64,000 nt of DNA, from NCBI GenBank assembly GCA_007922195.1, contig ML681963.1, positions 140,308,403-140,372,402 of the forward strand, given 5' to 3'. Positions within the stretch are counted from its first letter, which is position 1. Every line of letters begins with the position of its first letter. The notes beneath the pieces are model-generated. The model did not search any database. It saw nothing but the letters and a program-made list of their open reading frames with translations, and was not told where the DNA came from. Below, piece by piece: positions 13,183 through 23,319 of this stretch. A program made the position numbers and the translations under genes. Source of the stretch: Podocnemis expansa. Taxonomy: Eukaryota; Chordata; Testudines; Podocnemididae.

Positions 13183-13674
13183 TCATGGCAACGCAGGTAA
13201 TTCTGCTTCATCCACCAGGGGGAGTTCCTCCAGGTCACAGGGGTCCAGGGTATCTGGCTCGCAGGCCTCATCATCAGAGGGAAGCTCATCTAGATCCTCA
13301 TGAGCGGCATGCTGATTCCCCTCTCCCAGGCTTTCTGCTGAGGGAAGCTCATCCAGGTCTTCCCCTGCGGCAGTTCTCCCTAGGGGCACGGCCGGCCAGT
13401 GTTCCTCTCCTTGGCTCTCACGAGGAGGGGGATCTCGCTGTCGGTCGGGCCTCTCTGGCTCCCGGGGAGGGACATCTGCCAGTATCAGCAGCCATCTCCC
13501 CCTCTGTTTCCCCCATGGCCGACTGGTCTGGCCCCTTATATAGTCCTCCCGCTCCCTCCAGCCATCACTTTGGTTCCGGTCTGGGCTCTTATGCGGGGTC
13601 TCTTCAGGCCAGTAGGGGGAGTCCTGGCACCCAGCTACCTCCTGGCCAGTAGGTAACTGTCCTTCCCTACTACA
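13183..13674 (-). other. stop-free acidic frame with DLDELP repeats inside the LTR
   Basis: Read on the minus strand, this frame stays open from the LTR edge to a stop near 13183, about 164 codons. It has no ATG; a GTG at 13389-13387 is the first alternative start. The C-terminal half is acidic and repeats EDLDELPS twice plus a DLEELP variant, which looks more protein-like than random GC-rich sequence. A plus-strand frame (13185-13652) overlaps it and is also open, as expected where GC content is high. I do not recognise the product. It may be a fragment of element coding sequence or a chance frame. Confidence 0.3.
13535..13544 (-). promoter_or_regulatory. candidate LTR TATA box
   Basis: The minus strand reads ACTATATAAG, followed by GGGCC. 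This is the only clear TATA-like site in the GC-rich LTR and suggests that transcription would proceed toward lower coordinates. There is no direct evidence for a start site. Confidence 0.4.
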
Positions 13675-14175
13675 GGACCCACTAATTCAATATAATAAAA
13701 CTTCCTTTTAATTCGAAGTATGACTTTCTTCAAAGTTATTAGCTCAAATTAAGCCAGTTTAAGCCACAGAATAGGCTTAATTTAAACTAATTTCCCTATT
13801 CTTTTGCCTGCCTTCCCCTATTTCGAATTAGAGAGTCTAGTGAAGACTCTACTTCAAATTAATAAAGCCCACTTTATTTAGAATTAGAGAGTCTTCACTG
13901 GACTCCTAATTTGAAATAGTAACTTCAAAGTAGTGCTAATTCAAAATAATAACTTTGATTTAAATTTTGAAGTAGTTATATCAAATTAACTACTTCAAAT
14001 TAATTTTGAAAGTGTAGACATAGCCAGTGGGATTCTTCCATTGGCACAGGTAATCCACATATCTGAGAGACAATAGCTAAAAAAAATTCTTCCATCAATC
14101 TACTACTGTCTACATGGGGGTTTGGTTGGCATAGCAATGTTTCTCAGAGGTGTGGATTTTTCTTATGTAGATTCC

Positions 14176-15604
14176 CAGTGACTACACAGCTGGTGTACTG
14201 AGGTTACTGCTTAATATACTCATCTTAATCATTTCCTTGTCATTTGTGCTTGCCCCATCTGTATCCAACTGTTGTCTCATTATATATGTGAACTGCAAAA
14301 CCTTGGGGCAAGGGCCATTTCATGATTATGCATGTACACAATACTTAGTGCATGAGGGTCCTGATCACTGACTGAGGCCTCTAATAATACTAAATAATAA
14401 TAGCCCTTGTGTAGAACTTATTTTAGTGTGTCTCTTAAAGGCATGCAGAACAGAGACAGCTAAATTACAGATCTAGCTGAACTTGAGTCAGGTGACTTTT
14501 GTATGATATGCAGGGGGTGGGGAAGGGAGGGAGGGAGGACACCAATGGGCAAGACAAAACATTAACGTAAAACATCAGCTAAAGCTATATTCTGCTCACT
14601 CTCTCCCTTTTGCTGCAATGCATGTGCTTATAACAAAATCTGTTGCATTACCTACATGTTAGTTAAAAAGTATATGAGAAGTAGCTTTGCTCACTGTACA
14701 TGAGGGGCAGGGTTTTCTAAACTACTTAGCGCTGGCCTAACTCTGCTACCGAAAAGGGTAGTAAAGCTCCAACTGATTTCAATGGGAACAGAGCTAAGCC
14801 AATGATGAATTTTCTTGAAAATCTAACACTATAACTTTTGTGTGCATGGTTATGTTAGTAAAATTACAAATGGTGCTCAAAAGGCTATGTCCATCTTTTA
14901 CCAGCTGATTAAAGAGATGGGGCCTAATCTATGTCTATTTTAATCAATATTTCATGTGTCTGATACTTCCCTACACAACAGATCCAAACTGAACATTGAA
15001 CTTAATGCCCTCAAACTTTAGGGAAGTCTGGATGCAGATCTCAAGTTCAAATTTTGAGCTTGTGCTGGTACTCTATAAAGTCCATTAGCTTTAAGTAAGT
15101 TTTGTGAACAATTTTGAACTCAAAATCCAAAATTTGCCCACCCCCAGTTTAAATGTGATCTACTTGAAAGTTATAAAATAGGGGTAACTTTGTCCATTTG
15201 TGAAGAGCTGCCTTCTCTGGGCAGGCACAACCCATTGTTTGAATGTACACAAATGCTATGAGAAAGTTTCAGAGAGGAAGTAAAAAAGAATACCGTAGCC
15301 AACTGAAATGGAAGCTTTTAAGAGAGCAGAATGTAAATATCCAAATTGTTATCTGGTCAGTACACTGAGATTTAAGCCCTATTCTTATCTCAATGCCCTG
15401 CAAACTTTACCCACTCCTTATGGTCAGGATCTTTGCTATTGCATCTAAAAAATGAAAAGGGAGAGTGTCACCTACTTCATCACCATCTTCCCTAAGATTT
15501 ATCATTTAAAAAAAAATTAATGATTTTGGAAGTGCTGCCAACTACTCTTCCAAGTATGTTAATATTAATGCCTATCACAACATGTTTACATTGCAAGTCT
15601 CAGA
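14176..15604. other. no gene seen; one ancient repeat scrap
   Basis: About 14280-14405 has CTTGGGGCAAGGGCC, TGAGGGTCCTGATCACTG and CTAATAATACTAAATAATAA, the order of an old amniote CR1-L3/MIR-like tail. The rest is unremarkable AT-rich sequence. Confidence 0.45.
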
Positions 15605-15960
15605 ACCTTGATCAGTTGATCTGGGCTCACAGGGCTCGAACTGTGGGGGATAAAGATGGTAGCGTAGTTGTTTGGACTAAGCCTGAGCTGTAAGACAGTG
15701 TTTTGCCACCTGGGGCGCATTCCAACTGGAATGCACGCCTTCCCATTAGCGGCGCTTAGAGCCAGTGTCCTGAAAGCTGGCCCTTAATAAAGTGGCTCCA
15801 TTGAGCCGCTCTGGGCTGACCAGAGCTTTGCCCCATCGGTTCTGCCATAGTTATGGCTCTGGACTAGGCTCAAACTCCTTCAATGGGTTTCAGAGCCTGC
15901 ACTCTAATGTCTACACTGCTGTTTTTACTTCTGCAGCCCAAGCTAGAGTACAAGAGTCAC
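15605..15960. mobile_element. degraded TIR-element remnant (AATGTCTACACTGC end)
   Basis: The words GATCTGGGCTCACAGGGCTC near the left and TAATGTCTACACTGCTG followed by a Gly/Cys-type GCAGCCCAAGCTAG word near the right recall a common turtle MITE. GC-rich material, CCACCTGGGGCGCATTCC onward, lies between. Neither terminus is intact, so the limits are approximate. Confidence 0.35.
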
Positions 15961-16075
15961 AGGTGCAGATATTTGTTTTCTGTAGTTATAGCCTTAGAAC
16001 CTACCTGACTACACCGAGGTGGGAAAAAAAATGAAACAAAAAGAATGTCTTGTAGTACACATTTTAAGACTGGAT

Positions 16076-16345
16076 AAGGCACTTAACAGTGACTCAGGAA
16101 ACCTGTATTCTATTCCCAGCTCTGCCAGTGACCTGCTGCATAACCTTCGGAAAGACGTGTCATCTCTTTGTGCCTCAGTTTCCATTCTCACTTTTGTATG
16201 TCATCTATTTAGATTGTAAACAGTCTGACACAGGGATGGTCTCTTACTATGTATCTGTACAACACCTACTACTTTGGGGCCCTGACGTTGGCTGAAGTCT
16301 CTAACTTTGCTACATAAATGCAAATAGTAAACAATAAGAATACTT
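16076..16345. repeat. ancient MIR/CR1-L3-like tail
   Basis: The order is CCCAGCTCTGCCAGTGACC, TGCCTCAGTTTCC, AGATTGTAAACAG, ATCTGTACAACACC, then GGGGCCCTGA and an A/T-rich end. This is the layout of the old 'statement'-type SINE/LINE tails of amniotes. It is truncated and diverged. Confidence 0.55.
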
Positions 16346-16466
16346 GGGTAAAGGAGAGAAAAGCTATACAGCACTAGCAACAGAAATAAGTATAAGTAGA
16401 TGGCTCCGGATAGCAATGTGGAATTGAGATATGGAACCTTTAACATCTAGATCCTGTGTTTATATA

Positions 16467-16510
16467 CAGCTAGTCCTCACTTAGTGGCCTACTCGTTTAG
16501 TGACCCCTCG
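16467..16510. repeat. Tigger left TIR with subterminal repeat
   Basis: Terminal CTCACTTAGTGGCC is followed at once by the related CTCGTTTAGTGACCCC word. The two similar blocks are plausible transposase-binding sites. Confidence 0.8.
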
Positions 16511-16657
16511 GAGTTATGACCAGCTCTCTGACGAGTTGGTATTACAGCGATGTACGAGAACTCGCATCAACTCTCTCAGATTCATTTCGTTCCCGCAGTC
16601 AGAACTAGCGTTTTTCGTCTATGTATTTTTACTTTATTGTGCACCCTGAAGTACAAG

Positions 16658-18482
16658 ATGTCGGCAAAAAGGAAGAGCATGACTTCACCCGGAAAAAGCG
16701 CCAAGAAACAAAGGAAGGCTATCGATCTTGAGACAAAAATGAAGATAATAAACGAATATGAAGCTGGTAAGAAAGTTAAAGCGATATCACGTGACTTGGA
16801 GCTGGCGCATTCAACTGTATCAACGATCTTGACGGATAAAGATCGAGTGAAAGAAGCAGTGAAATCATCAAAAGGATATAAAGCCATAATAACTAGGCAG
16901 CAGAAAGGCCTCATTCACGAAATGGAAAAATTACTGGCGATATGGTTTGACGACCAGATACAAAAAAGAATGCCAATGAGCCTTTTAATAATTCAAGCAA
17001 AGGCACGCAGTATCTTTGAAACGTTGAAAGCGCACGAAAATGAAGAGTCAACAGAAACATTTACGGCAAGTCATGGATGGTTTCAACATTTTCGTTGGAG
17101 ATTCAGCCTTCATAATTGAAGTATCAGTGGTGAGGCGGCAAGCGTGGACATAGAAGCATCAGAAAGATTTGTGGATGAATTTGACGAAATGATCGAGAAA
17201 GACGGGTATCGTCCAGAACAGATCTTTAATGCAAACGAAACCGGACTATTTTGGAAAAAATACCCAAAAGATCCTACATACACAAAGAGGCTAAAGCAAT
17301 GCCCGGTTTCAAGGCTTTTAAGGACAGGGTCACGTTGTTGTTGGGAGGAAATGTCGCTGGATTTCAGTTAAAACCTTTTCTCATCTATCGTTCTGCAAAC
17401 CCACGTGCACTGAAGCAGGTTAGTAAGCACACACTGCCCGTTTACTATCGTTCAAATAACAAAGCATGGATGACGCAATCTTTATTTGAGGACTGGTTCA
17501 TGAACTGCTTCATACCCTCGGTCAAGCATTACTGTCTGGAAAACGGTGTTCCCTTTAAAATTATCCTCCTACTTGATAACGCCCCAGGCCACCCCCAGCA
17601 TCTTGATGATCTACACCTGATGTAAAGGTCGTGTATCTGCCTAAAAACACAACTGCTGCGTTACAACCAGTGGACCAGGGGGCTCTCTCTACGTTTAAAG
17701 CGCTATATTTGCACGCAACATTTTCCAAAGCGGTAGCAGCAACAGAAAATGGTGAAGTAACCCTGCGCAATTTTTGGAAATCATATAATATTTTACACTG
17801 CATCAAGAACATTGAATCAGCTTGGGCAGGAGTGACAGAAAAGTGCATGCAAGGCATATGGAAAAAATGCCTGAAACGTTTTGTAAATAATTTCGAAGGG
17901 TTTGAGAAAGATGAACATATTGATGTCATAAATAAAAAAAATTGTGGAACTTGCTAATGTGCTTAATTTAGATGTTGAAGTGGAAGACATTGAAGAATTA
18001 GTGGAATACGTCGAGGGAGAGCTAACTAATGAAGATTTAATAGAGTTGGAAGCGCACCAGCACTTGAAAGAGGAGGAAGAAGAAGAAGAGGAAAGAGTGG
18101 AAGAAGTACAAAAGAAGTTCACTGTAAAGGGGTTAGCTGATGTCTTCTCCAAAGTGAATGCAGCGATGTTAGAACTAGAGAGCATGGACCCGAATGTTGA
18201 ATGGTTCACAAAAGTGGAACGACAAATGAATGAAATTTTACGATGCTATCGTGAAATTTACGAAGAAAAAAGAAAATTACAATGCAGACCACACTAACGA
18301 GATACTTCTCTAAAGTTCCATCCAGGACCCCTACCCCTACCCTTACAAGTCCTTCCATTTCCTTGCCATCATCTCCCTTACCAGGGCCTTCTACAGCTCC
18401 TGATAACCCTGCTGATCTCTCCGACGATGACATTGGTGACCCCCCTGCTGCTGAACCACACTTTGAAGGATTTGATGAGTAA
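16658..18482 (+). pseudogene. broken Tigger (TIGD1-like) transposase
   Basis: This is a cut-and-paste transposase remnant. The best start is ATG 16658, opening MSAKRK, with a basic N-terminus. Then come a CENP-B/pogo helix-turn-helix (about residues 20-70, KIINEYEAGKKVKAISRDL), a second CENP-B-type DNA-binding segment to about residue 153 (GWFQHFRWRFSLHN), a DDE catalytic core, an acidic Glu run (about 18067-18105) and a C-terminal QTTLTRYF motif. Breaks seen: in-frame TGA 17117-17119; a shift between about 17255 and 17290; a one-base loss near 17614-17620; a one-base gain in the A8 run 17934-17941; a shift near 18270-18284. Catalytic positions: Asn (AAC 17234-17236) where the family has Asp, then Asp 17575-17577 and Asp 17673-17675. 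The reading frame ends with TAA 18480-18482. It is non-functional. Confidence 0.93.
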
Positions 18483-18595
18483 AAATGTCAATGTACTCTG
18501 AATGTTTATTTTCATATTTCTTTGGTACATCATTTTTATAATTTTTGCTGATTGCATTTTTATGTTCTGTAATACAGTATGTAAGGAGTTATGCC

Positions 18596-18601
18596 AATAA
18601 A
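18596..18601 (+). terminator. Tigger polyadenylation signal AATAAA
   Basis: AATAAA lies 114 bases past the transposase stop and inside the element, the expected place for its own poly(A) signal. Confidence 0.5.
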
Positions 18602-18850
18602 ACAAAGTTATCACGATGGAGTATATTTTAGGCCTTTTCTTTACAGTACTATTTAGAATATTAAAAACGATTACCTGTATTTACAGTACACTATGCAAAC
18701 TAAGTTCAGTACATTAGAGCTTAAAACATTTAAAATATATATTAAAAATGTTATAAATGATGCAAAGGTGACATTAAAACTATCTACAGATGGTTGAAAA
18801 ACCCACTACCAGTAAAGTACATTATGCCTGAAATACCGGTAAGGGCTGCT

Positions 18851-18924
18851 CCTCGTTTAGCGACCAATTTGTTTATCAACCGGGTTTCAGGAACGGAACC
18901 CGGTCACTAAGTGAGGACTACCTG
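18851..18924. repeat. Tigger right TIR with nested hairpins
   Basis: CCTCGTTTAGCGACC (18851-18865) can pair with GGTCACTAAGTGAGG (18902-18916), with a few mismatches. Inside that lies a second stem, ACCGGGTT (18879-18886) with AACCCGGT (18897-18904); its end overlaps the start of the outer stem, so the two compete at their edges. Confidence 0.7.
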
Positions 18925-18926
18925 TA

Positions 18927-20826
18927 TACCACAGATTGAGAGTGCCTGAAAGACATTACCATCTGATGACTATTTGGTGACCTAATGAGTCGGTGATCTC
19001 TGTTCTGTTCCTAGCAGACAAGTACTGTCTGCATCACACTTGACACTAATGACAGTTTTTTAGCAAGTCAGATTCTCAGGACTGACTGAATATCTCCATG
19101 GAACTAATCACGCATGGAAGTGCTCCCTTAAAGCTGAAGGCTGAGGCATGTTAGCAGGACAAGACAGAGGGACAGCTGCTGCAGCATGTACTTAACCAGC
19201 TTTGTGAATGAGGAGAGGTTTTCAGCCTCCAGGGCTGTCATTCTTTACCCAGGACTGAAGAACAAAACAGGGATGAAAAGTGTTAGGACTAGGAATACAC
19301 AACTTCCCAGTTGGCTGTGTTGTTAATGACTATCATCTGGGTGCAATGACTGTAAGGGAGAAACTATTTCTTAGTGTACACAGAGCAAAGGAAAACCCTT
19401 AAGCAAACATACCAACAGAACAATTAGTTGGTTAATCATAACTCTGACTATGGGATGTTTTCTACATTTTTCCTTTCAAAGGAACAGTGATTAATAAACA
19501 GTGTTGTCTCTTTTGGAAAAATGAGTCACCCTCCTGCCCAAACTGGGGTTACCCTTCCACTGTTGCTGCCATTATTCAGATCATGTAGGGTTTATATTCT
19601 GCATGCAACCCATTGCTGTCAGGAGTATTCAAAGCCAAGATTTACTGGGCCATGCTATTTAGCCTCCATCTCATGTCTCCTTAAGGCTTCCATTTTCAAT
19701 CCCAATATCACAAGTGCTTCCAAACTCAAACTAGAGGCTGGCCTTGAAATATTTCTGAAGACTACGGATTGAAGACACACCAGGTGGTTCAAGGACTTTT
19801 GATGGGACACAGGGACTTTCGCTTGTACGTCTCACTCTGGTACAGGGTGACAGTTGTTTCAAAGCCACTGGCATCTGACATGTTTGGGAAGGCAATATGT
19901 GAAATGAGTTGATAGCAATCCAGTTCCTATTCATATATACACTTGATAGCTGAGTGGACTTACATTGTACTGCAAAGAGAGCTATCAAAGGACCTCCTCA
20001 ATGAAAGAGTTCCCTCACCTGACCCTAGCTAGCGCTAAAGACTTAAAGCTGAACTAACTTGGTCAATTCTGTCAAGCAAGAAGCAGAGAGCAAGAAGCTC
20101 AAATACTCCGGCTATGAAGGTGTTTATGTTCAAACAGTGTTGGCTATTGAGGACTGCCTCAGCAAGCACTGATCATGGAGAATGGGTGTATCTGATTTTT
20201 CTTCCTTTTGTAGGGAACAAGTGAGGAGCTATGTTCTATATGCACTGCAGCTTCAGTCTCAAGGAAGGGTGGATTTCTGGATGTTTACTCCCAATGAACC
20301 TGCAGCCATCGTATAAAATGAGCAGCATCCCAGTTGGCACCACTGCTCCCCATCTTAGCCCAGAGTCAAAACCGAAAAAGAGAAACTGGATTCCCGTCTC
20401 ACTTCCCACCATGCAGAGAAGTTCACACTGCTACTCTCCATGTACCATCACTAAAAGGGACTTAATTCTTCCGGACTCTCATATCTGCAGTTTTCACCAG
20501 CATCTTATTCACTGGAAACAATTTTTTCGGCATAAGTGTAGAGGAAGGGTCAGGCTTAAGGTATTTTCTAATGCCTCTACGGTCCCTCTGCTCCACACTC
20601 TTGCACATAAACCAACCATATCTAAGTAATAATCACCATTGCCTGAACCCAGCTCTACCATTCCTCTACAGCAATCCACTTCAGATATAATAGATCTCTT
20701 TTATGAGCAAAGCTTCTAACAGAAACCATTGCACTGCGCCAGATAAGCTATGCCTGAATCACTTCCCTTCAACCTGCTCACTACCGGCACCCAGGTGCTC
20801 TTCCCCTACTTAAATCACTTGGGATC
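18927..20826. other. no gene seen
   Basis: Unique sequence. The frame 20231-20629 (132 codons, plus) has no recognisable domain and no splice-site or homology support. I see no repeat ends. Confidence 0.45.
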
Positions 20827-21059
20827 CTCCAGACCAGTGGTTCCCAACTTTTTCTCTGCTGTAGCACATCTTGATCCCTTGAATTATTTTGAGGCACACC
20901 ACCTTATAGCTTCTGAATGAACTCATGAATATTCATTAGCCAATCCAGCCAATCCACTCTTTGAGTAGTTTTTTCATAAAAATTCTGTGGCATACTTGCT
21001 CAGGCCTGACAGCGCACCTGTGTGCTGTGGCACACTGGTTGGTAAATACTACTCCAGAC
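20827..21059. mobile_element. hAT MITE with perfect 8-bp target duplication CTCCAGAC
   Basis: The element is 20835-21051 (217 bp). It starts CAGTGGTTCCCAACTTTTT and ends CACACTGGTTGGTAAATACTA. CTCCAGAC stands at 20827-20834 and again at 21052-21059 without a mismatch. The words GCACATCTTGATCC and GTGCTGTGGCACACTGGTT recall MER5/Charlie-type hAT MITEs. The left end is well preserved; the right terminus has decayed. Confidence 0.9.
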
Positions 21060-22351
21060 AATGGGTCAGATTCTCAGCCTGTATATAACAGAGGAGCTCT
21101 ATCAAAGTCACAGATAAGCCAATTTACATCAGTTGAAGATCTGCCCTAATGTTCAGACTCAGTAATGCTGGTCCTGATGATCAGCAACCACAATATATTA
21201 TATTTTGAAACCCCTGCTGAGTCCCCTACTGCTCTCTATAACAATGTCCTAAGTTCTCTGCTCCTTGATGCATTGCTGTTTGATGTTCGGCTGCCTAGGC
21301 GCTCCTAGGACAGATAGGGTGCTAATGCTTGTTTCCCCTGCTGATCTAATTCTCCTAGCAGGGTTTTTTCTCTCTCTGACAGAGCTCTGGGTAATATGAA
21401 GCAGCCACAGAAGTCTTGGTTTCACTCCACTGGGTCCTTGTTCATTTTCTGAACACTTCTGATGTTTTCTGTCCGTGATCAAATGTGAGCTCAGATCCCA
21501 GCTGATATTGTAGCTTTTACCTCAACATATGTAAAACTTCAGCTGCTATAAATAATTTTGGCAGGGGCCCCACCTCCATTTCAGAACATTTACTTCTACA
21601 CCATTACATATGCATGGTTTTTTTACATACCGCTGTCATGGAGAAGAGCAAGTCTTGGTGGCACTGACTGATCATTGCTGAGGGCTGGAGACCCCAAATT
21701 GGTTCAACAGCTCTCAGCACACTAATATTCATATTTCATAGCTAGTAAAATACATATGGGATGGCATGTGCCACCCCACCTGTGCTCTGTGAGATAGTTA
21801 TAGGGCAAAGAACTTAGTAATTACCATAACAGATCAGACCAATGATCGATCAAGTATCCCATCTCAGAGAGTGACTGGCTTCTTGAGAAGTGCAAGAAAC
21901 CGTGGAGTGGGCAGTCATGAGAAATGAGGGAAAGATATTTACTAGGGGCAGGATCTCTTAGTGGCTGGTTTGTGACCCTGATCCTGCAAGGCACTTAAAG
22001 ATACACTCAACTTCAAGCATGATTTGCCCCCACTGACATCAATGAGACTACACATGTGCATAAAGTTAAGCATATGCTTAAGTGCTTTCCTGGACCAGGG
22101 CCATTTTCCCTTCAAAAACAGCTGAGTTTTAGAAAGTGGTTGCTGCAGGCAATCTTCCCCTTCTGTTTCATCCCCATGCAGTCACAGTCACAGTCCCCTG
22201 GGAGGCACTCAACTCCATGCTTATTTCTCACCTCATCTTTTCTCCTCCATTATGAGCATTTTCCCTGAGATACATGACACTGAACAACATGCTCCCCACT
22301 CACCTGTATGCAGGCCCCTTTGGGACACAATCCCCCTCCACTATCATCAAG
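21060..22351. other. no gene seen; palindrome-family scrap
   Basis: About 21062-21150 (GGGTCAGATTCTCAGCCTG ... TTACATCAGTTGAAGATCTG) is a degraded copy of the 7147 palindromic family. The rest is unique sequence with no named feature. Confidence 0.45.
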
Positions 22352-22574
22352 CTGGATGTTAGGAAAAACTTTTTTACTAGGTGAGAGGTGAAGCTTTGGA
22401 ATGAGCTGCCTGGGGGGGGGGTGGAGTTTCCATCTTTGGAGGTGTTTAAGGCCCAGCTGGACAAAACCATGACTGGGACAGTTTAGTGGGAGCGATCTTG
22501 CCTCTGGCAGGGGGTTGGACTAGATGGCCTCATGAGGTTCCTTCCAACCCTATGATGCTATGATCCTATGATAA
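22352..22574 (+). mobile_element. CR1 LINE 3' end, 5'-truncated, plus strand
   Basis: The order is GATGTTAGGAAAAAC, TTTACTAGGTGAGAGG, a G10 tract at 22412-22421, GGAGTTTCCATC, GGTTGGACTAGATGGCC, CTTCCAACCCTATG, and a tail of short ATGATCCT-type units. This is the 3' untranslated end of a CR1 non-LTR retrotransposon, which ends in a short microsatellite instead of poly(A). Only the last ~220 bp are present, as is usual for CR1. A reverse-strand relative lies at 44061-44325. Confidence 0.92.
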
Positions 22575-23319
22575 GCCTGTGAAGCTCCCACTTTGCTACA
22601 TGCATTCTCTCCTCACATGCTCAGGAGCTGTTTCCTGTAGCCCACTGAAGGAAGGAGAAGGATTCTCCACTGGAAAGAAGTGAAGGAAGACAGTGCCTGG
22701 GGAGGAGGGCAGTGTGGTCTGAAGGACAGGGCAGAAAGCTGCCATTTAAAGTGGCCATAAGTTCTAACAGTGACTCACCATGTAGCCATGGACCAATTCC
22801 TTTATCTTTCTGTCATAATTTCCCTCCCCACCAGAAAAGGGTCATTTGAGGATCATTAACATTGGTGGCAGACTGTGCCATTATGTTGGCATCAGGGTAC
22901 CATAAAAGTCCTCCTCTGAGGGCCCAATTCTCTTCTCTCTATCACCAGGTTGACACTGGCTGCAGTTCTATTACCTTAAACAGTGCTATTCCAGATTCAC
23001 AACAGTCTTAACTGAGATGACAGCAAGGCCTGTTTCTCAGGTAAACATACTGAGTCCAACCATGAGGTGGGCCAACAGGACTTCACCAACCTGACACCTC
23101 AGCGCACCTGAAAACTAAGGGGAGCAGAGACTAACCAGGTAGAGATGGTGGGTTTCTCTCCTACATGAAGCTCCCCAAAAGGGGAGCAGAACTGTGTGCT
23201 GCATGGGAGTGACTTCCAGTAAACAAATTTAACAGAGGTACTTCTGGACCAAAAACATCCTCATCATCCTTTATTCTACCCTATTTAGTCAGCCAGAGAG
23301 CAATGTGAAAAGCAAACAC
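22575..23319. other. no gene seen
   Basis: Unique sequence. No repeat termini or convincing reading frames seen. Confidence 0.45.

Larger units (their letters stand above)
12702..13674 (-). mobile_element. solo LTR, 973 bp, TG...CA ends, GGAC duplication
   Basis: This GC-rich block begins TGTAAGGCGG and ends CTACTACA, giving the TG...CA (here TGTA...TACA) ends of an LTR. It is flanked by GGAC at 12698-12701 and again at 13675-13678, a 4-bp target duplication. The surrounding MITE is AT-rich, so both junctions are sharp. No second LTR, primer-binding site or gag/pol sequence is present, so recombination between two LTRs probably left this solo copy. A TATATAAG box (rc of 13535-13542) suggests the minus orientation, but the plus strand also reads TTATATAG. 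A 4-bp duplication fits some Gypsy or class I endogenous retroviral elements; the family is unresolved. Confidence 0.8.
12579..14025. mobile_element. MITE with GGCTATGTCTACACTT ends, itself carrying a solo LTR
   Basis: The left end GGCTATGTCTACACTT is mirrored exactly at the right end, AAGTGTAGACATAGCC (14010-14025). The subterminal sequence is rich in TTTCAAAT/ATTTGAAA words and can fold back. After removal of the 973-bp LTR and one 4-bp duplication, the original MITE would be 470 bp. No target duplication is evident: the left flank ends ATGTT and the right flank begins AGTGG. The superfamily is therefore undecided. Confidence 0.75.
12490..14175. mobile_element. older MITE split by the 12579-14025 insertion (outer layer)
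   Basis: Left part 12490-12578 has CACAGCTGCTGTGGTGCTGC and CAGTATAGACACTGC. Right part 14026-14175 has GGATTCTTCC, CAGGTAATCCACAT, CTACTGTCTACATGGGG and TCTCAGAGGTGTGGATTTTT. In that order these words match my memory of a widespread turtle MITE that begins with a GTCTACACT-type end and includes a GTGTGGATTTTTCAC word. The 12579-14025 element interrupts it in the middle. The outer ends are degraded, so its limits are approximate. Confidence 0.45.
16465..18926 (+). mobile_element. full-length pogo/Tigger DNA transposon with TA duplications
   Basis: The element proper is 16467-18924 (2,458 bp). The left end is CAGCTAGTCCTCACTTAGTG and the right end, reverse complemented, is CAGGTAGTCCTCACTTAGTG, with one mismatch over the first 20 bases. 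TA at 16465-16466 and 18925-18926 is the target duplication typical of the IS630-Tc1-mariner/pogo group. Length, TIRs, TA target and the encoded CENP-B-like transposase all fit Tigger. The coding strand is plus. The copy is complete at both ends but its gene is broken, so it can no longer make its own transposase. Confidence 0.95.

Noticed and set aside
13185..13652. 155-codon plus-strand open frame
   Set aside because: It lies inside the GC-rich LTR, opposite a longer acidic frame. Pro/Ser-rich composition of this kind is typical of a shadow of GC-rich sequence.
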